From JBEISR01 sp044337705 (GTDB lineage: Bacteria; Planctomycetota; Planctomycetia; Pirellulales; Pirellulaceae), in the NCBI GenBank assembly GCA_044337705.1, contig JBIINB010000122.1, positions 1 through 12,297 on the forward strand: 12,297 nucleotides of DNA. Direction: 5' to 3'. The translations under genes and the position numbers were made by a program. Position 1 is the first letter of the stretch, and each line of letters opens with the position of its first letter. The notes under the pieces are model-generated. The model saw only the letters and a list, made by a program, of their open reading frames with translations, made no database searches and had not been told where the DNA came from. Shown piece by piece: positions 1-6,438 of this stretch.

Positions 1-1
1 G

Positions 2-631
2 TTGTATCAGAAAGGTCGTTACGGTGAGGCGCTTCAGCAGTTTGAGACCGCGCGGCAAACCAATCCGACCGATCCGGACGCTCTCTATAATCTCGCCTCC
101 ACCTACCATCAGATGGGAATTGCCAACAAGGATTCGAAGCTGTTGGAGCAGGCGGAGTCGACGTACAACCAGTGCCTCGATGTCAGTCCGAACCATATCG
201 AGTGCCACCGCGGTCTTGCTGTTCTGCTGGTTCAGACCAATCGTTCCGATCGCGCTTTCGATTTTTTAAAGCGATGGAACGCTCAGGCTCCCGGTTTAGC
301 CGATGCCAGGCTGGAATTGAGTCGACTGCATTATGAGTTTGGTCAAACGAAGCTAGCTGAACAGTACATCGACGAAGCGTTGGCCATGAACCCTGTCAAC
401 TACAAGGCATGGACTGCCAAGGGGCGGATGCGTGAGTCGGCCAATGATTACGCTCAGGCGATGAAGAATTATCAACAGAGTCTAGCGATCAATCAGGCTC
501 AGCCCGATGTCATCCAACGCATGGGCGCCCTGCAGGTCAAGATGGCAAGCGCCGCCGCTCCTGGCTCTCCTTATCCGGGGGCACCTGGCACGATCACCAC
601 TCAAGCTCCTACGGGGCAGAATCGCTATTGA
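2..631 (+). CDS. TPR-repeat protein, C-terminal part (5' end outside window)
   Basis: The frame is open from the first bases, so the true start lies upstream and only the last 209 residues are seen. Tandem tetratricopeptide repeats fill residues 1-175: the end of one repeat (YGEALQQFETARQTNP), then units beginning near DALYNLASTYHQMG, ECHRGLAVLL, ADARLELSRLHYEFG and YKAWTAKGRMRES, each closing with the usual alanine/proline pattern such as EALAMNP. The last ~30 residues are a Pro/Gly/Ala/Thr-rich tail, probably disordered. TPR solenoids are protein-binding scaffolds; no catalytic domain is visible. The gene ends in TGA 109 bases before the DUF11 protein on the same strand, so co-transcription is possible. 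The first base could belong to an N-terminal signal or lipoprotein region that cannot be seen. Partner and exact role are unknown. Confidence 0.88.
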   Translation: MYQKGRYGEALQQFETARQTNPTDPDALYNLASTYHQMGIANKDSKLLEQAESTYNQCLDVSPNHIECHRGLAVLLVQTNRSDRAFDFLKRWNAQAPGLADARLELSRLHYEFGQTKLAEQYIDEALAMNPVNYKAWTAKGRMRESANDYAQAMKNYQQSLAINQAQPDVIQRMGALQVKMASAAAPGSPYPGAPGTITTQAPTGQNRY

Positions 632-740
632 TCGCGATTGCTGCCGCAAACATCGATACTATTTACTGAATCAGCAGACGATCGATCCGGAAAACATCGG
701 GCGCAGGCTGCGCCGTTCAACACTCATGCCGAGGACAAGG

Positions 741-3281
741 ATGTCTTGGCTTACACCCAAAACCAAACTGACTGCCGCCGCGGGGCTTTTCACATCGATG
801 CTGGGAGCCTTCGCGGTGGCAATCGCACAGAAAGACTCCAGGGATCGCTTTGCGCCCGTGTCGGAAGCGACTCCCGATTATGCGATGCAATCGGCAGAGC
901 CAATCGCGGTTCGTCCACCGGCAAGTTCGTCGCTGGCGAGCGATGATCTGGAGGTTGGCGAGGATGTCGCTTCCTTGCCACCCCCTCCTTCCCTGGTGGT
1001 TCGTCACAATGATCAGTCGTCTGGTTTGATGGACCGGGTGATTCAGGCATCGGCAAGCATGCCGATGGAACCATCCGACCAGGATCTATCGGCCCCTCCG
1101 GTGGAACCCGCAGGGGGCCCGGTGCCGCGCACACCGCTGGAGCCATCGGTGGTGCCCGCCGTACCTGGGGTGATGCCACCTGCCATCACAAACGTTCCGG
1201 TCAGCAATCTTCCGGCGGCACCAGCACGTCCTTTTCCTGATCGTCGGATCGCCAATGCAGAGGCATCGGCTCCCCCGATCAGCACAGGACCTGCTGCCCT
1301 GCCCGTCGCGCCTGTCACCAACCTGACGCCTGGAATGGCAAGCCCAACGACCGCTGCTTTGGCGGGAAGTGGGGCCGAGCCGCCTTCGCTGGGAGGCTCA
1401 ACTCCAGCCTCCGGGACGTCCATTCCAGTGCTGCCTTCGGCCTCCGGATCGACGTTGCCTCCGCCCCCTGCACTTCCTCCTGCTGGCGGTCCAGCCCCCA
1501 TCGCCCCCGGCTCGTTGCCTGTCCCCGAGTTGCCGCGAATGGGCTCGGGGGCTACGGCCCCTACAGCTGTCCCCTCCTTTCCTCCGCCTGGTTCCTCTGC
1601 ATCGGAATTTCCCGGTGGAGGATCGAATGGGCAGATCCCTGGAGGTACATCACTAAATCCTGACAATCCAAACGCACCAACTCTTCCAGGACCGCCTGCG
1701 GCGCCATCACTATTGGGACCCCCTAACAATTCCGCTTCCATTCCATCATCCCCCTCGGCCAATCCAGCGTCGCAGGGGAACCCCGCCGGCCGGTCGATGC
1801 CGTCCGTCGATTCCAGCTCGCCGATGGGTCCGACCGCAGAGCCTTCCGGAGGCCGCGTGCTGGTCGCGCGGGCATCGGCACTTGCGGACATACCAGGTGA
1901 ACGTGCCTTGGAAGGGACTCAGACCCCAAGTCTTCAGGTTCAGAAGATCGCACCGGAGGAAGTCCAGGTGGGCCAGAAAACCAGCTTCACCCTACGTGTC
2001 CGAAATTTGGGAACCTCGGCTGCGGAGGACGTCGTGCTGGTGGATCGTGTTCCCAAGCACACCCGTCTGGAATCGACTTCGCCTCCGTCGCAAACCTCAG
2101 AGGATGGACTTCTCCAGTGGTCGTTGGGAAGGCTGATGCCCGGCGACGAACGAACCGTGACGATCGAACTGGTACCGACCGAGGAGGGAGAGATCGGGAG
2201 CGTTGCCAGCGTATCGTTTTCCAGCCTCGCCTCCGCTCGCACAGTCAGCACGCTACCGCGCCTGGAAGTCACACAGAATGCCGACCCGAGTGTGCGCGTC
2301 GGAGACCGAATGCAGGTTCAGATTGCAGTGACCAACCGCGGGACGGGTACCGCGAAGAATGTGTCGCTGGAAGTCGACTTGCCACGAGAGCTTCGGCATC
2401 CATCCGGGGATGCACTGGGAATGTCCCTTGGGGATCTTGCTCCAGGGGAAAGTCGATCGATTCCTTTGGACCTCACTGCCATTGAAGCGGGTTCACTGCT
2501 TTCCAAAATCCGAATCGTCAGCGGCAACGGAGCGCCTCAGGAATCGACTCTTCCGATCCAGATCATCGCTCCTAAACTGACGCTTGCCTTTCAGGGGCCC
2601 AAGCTGCGTTACCTGGAACGTTCCGCCAACTACCAGGTTTCCATCGCCAACCAAGGGACTGCAGCAGCCAAAGATATCGATATTGTGGCCTATCTTCCCA
2701 AGGGGCTGCAGTTTCAGAGCGCCGGGAACCATGGAGAATATCTTCCAGACCAGCATGCCGTGGCATGGGGGCTGGATGAACTCAAGCCGGGACAGAATGC
2801 CACCACCGACCTGACGCTCCTTCCAATGGAAGCCGGCGATTTCGTAATCCGTCTTCAGAGTCAGTCGTCCGATACGCGTGCGGAGCCTTTGGAGAAGGGG
2901 GTGCGTGTGGAGGGATTGAGCGAACTGGCGTTCACGATCGAGGATGACAATGACCCCGTCGAGCTGGATGGGCAGTCGCTTTACACGGTCAAAGTCTCCA
3001 ATTCCGGAACCCGCAGCGACTCGCAAGTGGAGGTGGCGATCGAGCTTCCCGTGGGAGCCAAGGTGCTGCAAGTCGACGCGCCAACTCGATACCAAGTTCA
3101 GGGAAATGCAATCCGCTTTGAGGCAATCCCTGAAATGGCGCCAGGCGATCAGCGAGCTTTCCGCTTCCGACTCCAGTTGCCTCAAGAGGGCACTCAAGTG
3201 GTTCGGGCATTCCTCAAGAGCCTGCAGCGACCTGTCGCGGTCGTCAAGGAGGAAAGCACCCAGGTCTACACCGATCGTTGA
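741..3281 (+). CDS. Exported proline-rich protein with four DUF11-like repeats
   Basis: 846 residues. I chose ATG 741 because GAGG (731-734) sits 6 bases upstream; ATG 726, five codons earlier, has no such site, and the frame continues open back into the TPR gene without support. Residues 1-29 form a signal peptide (Lys-containing n-region, hydrophobic stretch TAAAGLFTSMLGAFAVAIA, likely cleavage at AIA|Q). About residues 60-380 are a low-complexity Pro/Ser/Ala/Gly stalk. Four Ig-like DUF11/CARDB-type units follow at about 395-500, 508-603, 613-718 and 729-846, each with the F/V-x-V-x-N-x-G-T pattern (RVRNLGTSAAEDV, AVTNRGTGTAKNV, SIANQGTAAAKDI, KVSNSGTRSDSQV) and a later L-x-PG-x-x line (LMPGDERTV, LAPGESRSI). 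Such repeats are typical of bacterial envelope proteins with adhesive or structural roles. There is no LPXTG or C-terminal membrane anchor. Function is inferred from architecture only. Confidence 0.85.
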   Translation: MSWLTPKTKLTAAAGLFTSMLGAFAVAIAQKDSRDRFAPVSEATPDYAMQSAEPIAVRPPASSSLASDDLEVGEDVASLPPPPSLVVRHNDQSSGLMDRVIQASASMPMEPSDQDLSAPPVEPAGGPVPRTPLEPSVVPAVPGVMPPAITNVPVSNLPAAPARPFPDRRIANAEASAPPISTGPAALPVAPVTNLTPGMASPTTAALAGSGAEPPSLGGSTPASGTSIPVLPSASGSTLPPPPALPPAGGPAPIAPGSLPVPELPRMGSGATAPTAVPSFPPPGSSASEFPGGGSNGQIPGGTSLNPDNPNAPTLPGPPAAPSLLGPPNNSASIPSSPSANPASQGNPAGRSMPSVDSSSPMGPTAEPSGGRVLVARASALADIPGERALEGTQTPSLQVQKIAPEEVQVGQKTSFTLRVRNLGTSAAEDVVLVDRVPKHTRLESTSPPSQTSEDGLLQWSLGRLMPGDERTVTIELVPTEEGEIGSVASVSFSSLASARTVSTLPRLEVTQNADPSVRVGDRMQVQIAVTNRGTGTAKNVSLEVDLPRELRHPSGDALGMSLGDLAPGESRSIPLDLTAIEAGSLLSKIRIVSGNGAPQESTLPIQIIAPKLTLAFQGPKLRYLERSANYQVSIANQGTAAAKDIDIVAYLPKGLQFQSAGNHGEYLPDQHAVAWGLDELKPGQNATTDLTLLPMEAGDFVIRLQSQSSDTRAEPLEKGVRVEGLSELAFTIEDDNDPVELDGQSLYTVKVSNSGTRSDSQVEVAIELPVGAKVLQVDAPTRYQVQGNAIRFEAIPEMAPGDQRAFRFRLQLPQEGTQVVRAFLKSLQRPVAVVKEESTQVYTDR

Positions 3282-3366
3282 CCAAATAGCCGCCGCCAAG
3301 GTACGAAGACAATCGATCTCCCGCTTCCTCTTTGCATCTGGACGCTATCGTTCGACAGGCCATTCG

Positions 3367-3545
3367 TACTCGTACTCAGTGCAACGGTACTCGTACTCAG
3401 TGCAACGGTACTCCTACTCAGTGCAACGGTACTCCTACTCAGTGCAACGGTACTCCTACTCAGTGCAACGGTACTCCTACTCAGTGCAACGGTACTCCTA
3501 CTCAGTGCAACGGTACTCCTACTCAGTGCAACGGTACTCGTACTC
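3367..3545. repeat. 21-bp minisatellite, 8 full copies plus 11 bases
   Basis: Head-to-tail units of 21 bases: TACTC, then C or G, then TACTCAGTGCAACGG. Unit starts are 3367, 3388, 3409, 3430, 3451, 3472, 3493 and 3514, followed by a partial unit to 3545. The only variation is the sixth base: G in units 1, 2 and the partial last unit, C in units 3-8. The unit is itself partly duplicated (TACTC twice). As 21 is a multiple of 3 and the unit holds no plus-strand stop, all three plus-strand frames stay open, giving heptapeptides YSYSVQR, TPTQCNG or VLLLSAT. Near-identity of the units implies recent expansion by slippage or unequal recombination. It lies 85 bases after the DUF11 stop codon. Confidence 0.97.
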
Positions 3546-3823
3546 GAAAGGATCGTTGATGACAGAACCGACTTTCGACCACGAACGACCCGACGCGTAT
3601 CGCCTTTCGATGGACTACGTTGCCTCCTCGCATCCAGTTGCTTGATCGCTCCAAGGTGTCAACCGGCAAGTTCGCGATCCATGGCTTCGCGCGGCCCAAT
3701 CGATTCCACGGAGCAGAAATGGCATTCCGATTTTTCGGTAATTTTGAGATAGCCAGCGCCATTTCGGCCTGTTGATCACTACCGTTATGTCCATGCGAGC
3801 GGGTCAGTCAAAGCATAGAAACA

Positions 3824-3908
3824 GTGGGCTGACGCCCACCGCTCGCCGTAGTATCCTGTGCAAAGGATGCTCGGCAAAAGATACTTGCCGAAGGATGCCT
3901 ACTGGCAT
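3824..3908 (+). promoter_or_regulatory. Series of three small hairpins upstream of the sulfatase
   Basis: Three perfect inverted repeats follow one another: GTGGGC-TGAC-GCCCAC (3824-3839), TCGGCAA-AAGATAC-TTGCCGA (3871-3891) and ATGCC-TACT-GGCAT (3895-3908). The middle hairpin is bracketed by a direct repeat AAGGATGC (3863-3870 and 3891-3898). They end 80 bases before the sulfatase start. If transcribed they could form a structured leader; they could equally be a dispersed intergenic repeat. No T-run follows any of them, so a terminator is unlikely. The regulatory role is an inference. Confidence 0.4.
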
Positions 3909-3988
3909 TGGGTGGGAATTACCTGATCATTACCCTGTGAAAACCCTTTGCCTGACTTCATCCCAAGATAAAAATTCGGGGGTCGCAG

Positions 3989-5548
3989 ATGAGTCTTCTT
4001 GCCATCGTAGGTCGGATTAGCAAGCAGCTAGTTCTGCTGGCAGCAATCCCTATCCTGCTTTTGCGAGGTCACGTTCTGGCTGACGAAAATCGGCCGAACA
4101 TCATCGTGATCATGGCAGATGATCTGGGTTACGGGGATGTCGGCTGTTACGGATCGAAGACGATTCCTACACCTCACTTGGATCAAATGGCGGCCGAGGG
4201 CATTCGGTTCACCAGTGGCTACAGCCCAGCCTCCACCTGCACGCCGACTCGGTATTCTCTGTTGACCGGAGAGTTTGCATTTCGAAGAAAAGGAACCGGA
4301 GTTGCTCCTCCTAGCAGTCCACTGGTTGTGCCGGTTGGAAAGCCGACACTTCCCTCGGTGCTCAAGCAATCCGGCTATCGAACGGGAGTGATCGGCAAGT
4401 GGCATCTAGGGCTAGGTGGCACCGATGGACCTAATTGGAACGGTTCGCTTCGCCCCGGGCCGATGGAACTCGGATTTGACGACTGCTTTATTCTCCCGAC
4501 CACCAACGATCGTGTCCCCCAGGTGTTCGTTCGGCAGGATCGAGTCCAGGGATTGGAGCCGCGCGATCCGCTGTGGGTCGGCGACAAGAAGCCCTCAGAA
4601 GATCATCCGACAGGAATCACCCACCGCGATCAGCTCAAAATGAATTGGTCGCATGGCCACAACGCCACGATCCACAACGGAGTCAGTCGGATCGGGTTTT
4701 ACACCGGAGGACAAAAGGCGAGGTTCCGTGACGAGGACCTCACTGACCATTGGGTGGCCGAAGCGAATCGCTGGATTTCGGAGCATCAGAAGCAGCCATT
4801 CTTTCTGCTGCTATGCTCCCATGCCATCCATGTTCCGCGCGTCGTCCATGAACGGTATCAGGGGCGAAGTGGTCATGGTCCAAGAGGGGATGCCATCATG
4901 GAGCTGGACGAGTCGGTGGGGGCGATTCGACAGACTCTGAATTCGCTAAAACTGGATCAGAAGACGCTGATTGTTTTTTGCAGCGATAACGGTCCAGTAC
5001 TCGACGACGGCTACCAGGACGACGCTATCGAGCGACTGGGGGAGCACGACCCGAATGGTCTTTTTCGCGGTGGAAAGTACAACGTTTATGAAGCGGGAAC
5101 GAGAACCCCGATGATCGCTTGCTGGCCCGGTTCAGTTGCGCCAGGAGTGTCCGACCAGATCCTTTGCTCGATCGACTTTGCTGCTTCTTTTGCGAGATTG
5201 GCCAAAGCGACGGTAACTACGGAAATGTTTCCGGACAGTGTCGATCTGAGCGACCTAATGACGGGTAAGCCCAACGCCAAAGGACGGGCTCACCTGCTGA
5301 CTCAGGATAATGGCCAGTCCGGTCAATTTGGCCTTCGGGAGGGACGGTGGAAGCTGATTCGTGCTCCGGCGAAGAAGGCTACCAACGTCCTTCTGCGCCT
5401 GGTTCCTACAGAAATCCCTGAATGGCAATTATTTGATCTTCAGGAGGATCCGGGCGAATCGCAAAATGTTATCGACCAGCATCCCGAGATCGCACTGCCG
5501 CTCAAGAGAAAGCTTGAAAGGCTGTTGGATGGGCCGGTGGCGCAGTGA
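3989..5548 (+). CDS. Exported sulfatase (arylsulfatase family, formylglycine type)
   Basis: 519 residues, usual family length. Start ATG 3989 has a G-run (3978-3982) 6 bases upstream. Residues 1-31 are a signal peptide (LVLLAAIPILLL, likely cut at VLA|DE), so it acts in the periplasm or outside the cell. The alkaline phosphatase-superfamily core is complete: metal ligands in ADDLGYGD (D44, D45), the modification motif CTPTR with C84 as the formylglycine precursor and R88, K137 and H139 in GKWHLG, H278 in SHAIH, D333-N334 in CSDNGP and K363 in GGKYNVYEAGTRTP. It should hydrolyse sulfate esters, probably on polysaccharides, after C84 is oxidised by a separate maturation enzyme not found in this window. 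The C-terminal part has the usual small subdomain (GLREGRWKLI, LFDLQEDPGE). The substrate cannot be told. It converges with the WrbA-like gene. Confidence 0.95.
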   Translation: MSLLAIVGRISKQLVLLAAIPILLLRGHVLADENRPNIIVIMADDLGYGDVGCYGSKTIPTPHLDQMAAEGIRFTSGYSPASTCTPTRYSLLTGEFAFRRKGTGVAPPSSPLVVPVGKPTLPSVLKQSGYRTGVIGKWHLGLGGTDGPNWNGSLRPGPMELGFDDCFILPTTNDRVPQVFVRQDRVQGLEPRDPLWVGDKKPSEDHPTGITHRDQLKMNWSHGHNATIHNGVSRIGFYTGGQKARFRDEDLTDHWVAEANRWISEHQKQPFFLLLCSHAIHVPRVVHERYQGRSGHGPRGDAIMELDESVGAIRQTLNSLKLDQKTLIVFCSDNGPVLDDGYQDDAIERLGEHDPNGLFRGGKYNVYEAGTRTPMIACWPGSVAPGVSDQILCSIDFAASFARLAKATVTTEMFPDSVDLSDLMTGKPNAKGRAHLLTQDNGQSGQFGLREGRWKLIRAPAKKATNVLLRLVPTEIPEWQLFDLQEDPGESQNVIDQHPEIALPLKRKLERLLDGPVAQ

Positions 5549-5594
5549 CTTTGTCCAGTGTCCGCATACGAATGATGCAACATGCTGGGCCGGC

Positions 5595-5673
5595 GATTCT
5601 CCCGTCAGCCGGAATGCGATAGTATCCGGTGGAGTGCTCGAAAGATTCACCCGTCAGCCGGAACCGCTAGCGG
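5595..5673. repeat. Imperfect 20-bp direct repeat with palindrome, convergent intergenic gap
   Basis: In the 230-base gap between the sulfatase and WrbA-like stops, a 20-base segment with core CCCGTCAGCCGGAA occurs at 5595-5614 and 5644-5663, differing at one base (T or A before the core), 49 bases apart. The second copy runs directly into a perfect 10-base palindrome CCGCTAGCGG (5664-5673). No gene or clear terminator is visible in the gap. It resembles a dispersed intergenic repeat; that is an inference from this window only. Confidence 0.7.
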
Positions 5674-5778
5674 CACGTTGAGCGGTGGATGGAGCGGGAT
5701 GCTAACTATCCTCCTGCGACGGGATGGCAGTCAAACGGAATTGGAAATCATCCAACCAAACACCCTTCTCATCCGTTT

Positions 5779-6348
5779 TCATCCACCCGACTTCAAATGC
5801 TCAAATCGATCATACGATTGCCGCAGGGGGTGAGCCGCTTGGTTCCCATCGATGTAGGCGCTGCAGAATTCGGCGAGTCTTTGTCCTAGCCTTCGACATG
5901 CTTCCATCTCGTGGTCGGCCGATGGATCTCCTGCAGCGATCGCACCATAGTGCGCCGAGAATTTTCGGCCGGTGTAATCGGTCAGTCCGAAGACCAGAAA
6001 ACCGTAATTGATCAGGATGGAAAAAAGCGTCATACAGGCCCACTCCTGGCCACCTCCCCAGGCTCCGCCCGAGCTGAAGACGCAGCCGATTTTCCCGTCC
6101 CGCTTCCCCCAGTTCTCAATCGGCTGTTGATCCCACCACTGCTTCATCTGCCAGCTGACGGTGCCGTAGTTGGTTGGTGAGCCAAGAGCGATTCCGTCGC
6201 ACCACTCCAAGTCGCCTGGGTCGGCCTGCGATATCTCCCTGAGCCGTACTTGCGCCCCAGCCTGCCTGGACGCCCCTTCGGCTACCAGCTCGGCCATGCG
6301 CTGAGTGTGACCGGTGTTGGAATGGTAAAGCACAAGAACCTTGGCCAA
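5779..6348 (-). CDS. WrbA-like flavoprotein, NAD(P)H:quinone oxidoreductase type
   Basis: 189 residues, cytoplasmic, flavodoxin-like fold. The start is TTG (6348-6346): GGAGG at 6359-6355 lies exactly 6 bases upstream, and the protein then begins MAKVLVLYHSNTGHT as in WrbA-type proteins. FMN-phosphate loop SNTGHT (10-15), second flavin loop GSPTNYGTVSWQMK (56-69) and FSSGGAWGGGQE (91-102) match the WrbA/NQO type IV pattern, as does a tyrosine-containing DYTG segment (124-127) and AIAAGD (136-141). Family members reduce quinones by two electrons using NAD(P)H and protect against redox stress. The gene lies 90 bases downstream of the Gfo/Idh/MocA gene, but a strong terminator separates them, so it may have its own control. 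Alternative: another NAD(P)H-dependent FMN reductase of the flavodoxin superfamily. Confidence 0.9.
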   Translation of the reverse strand: MAKVLVLYHSNTGHTQRMAELVAEGASRQAGAQVRLREISQADPGDLEWCDGIALGSPTNYGTVSWQMKQWWDQQPIENWGKRDGKIGCVFSSGGAWGGGQEWACMTLFSILINYGFLVFGLTDYTGRKFSAHYGAIAAGDPSADHEMEACRRLGQRLAEFCSAYIDGNQAAHPLRQSYDRFEHLKSGG

Positions 6349-6376
6349 GAGGCACCTCCAGAATCATGTTCGATGC

Positions 6377-6416
6377 AAAAAAACGAAGGAGCCTCGCGAA
6401 ATCGAGAAGCCCCTTC
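6377..6416 (-). terminator. Intrinsic terminator after the Gfo/Idh/MocA gene
   Basis: On the minus strand a 14-bp stem (6416-6403 with 6398-6385; two G-U pairs and one mismatch) closes a 4-base loop ATTT, and is followed directly by a run of seven T (6383-6377). It starts about 20 bases after the oxidoreductase stop and ends 28 bases before the WrbA-like TTG start. Confidence 0.85.
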
Positions 6417-6438
6417 CGAGAACCTGCTGGCCGCCGAA

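Larger units (their letters stand above)
3282..3988. other. Long intergenic region between DUF11 gene and sulfatase
   Basis: About 700 bases without a convincing gene. It contains the 21-bp tandem array (3367-3545), a possible but unsupported 28-codon ORF (3559-3645, ATG preceded by AAAGGA), an 8-base inverted repeat GAAATGGC/GCCATTTC (3716-3723 and 3758-3765) and the hairpin series at 3824-3908 before the sulfatase. I see no clear intrinsic terminator for the DUF11 gene and no confident -35/-10 pair for the sulfatase. Confidence 0.7.

Noticed and set aside
1043..1891. Minus-strand Gly-rich open frame of 282 codons
   Set aside because: It is the complement of the proline-rich stalk of the DUF11 protein; low-complexity GC-rich DNA leaves antisense frames open.
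2493..3299. Minus-strand open frame of 268 codons
   Set aside because: Antisense to the DUF11 repeats, with no recognised motif or ribosome site.
3367..3545. CRISPR array
   Set aside because: The 21-bp units are directly contiguous with no unique spacers and no cas gene is nearby.
3332..3559. 75-codon ORF translating the minisatellite as TPTQCNG repeats
   Set aside because: There is no ribosome site before ATG 3332, and the variable base is non-synonymous in this frame; openness follows from the repeat length.
3559..3645. 28-codon ORF starting MTEPTFDHERP
   Set aside because: AAAGGA 5-6 bases upstream is a passable ribosome site, but the product is very short with no recognisable feature, so it was not listed as a gene.
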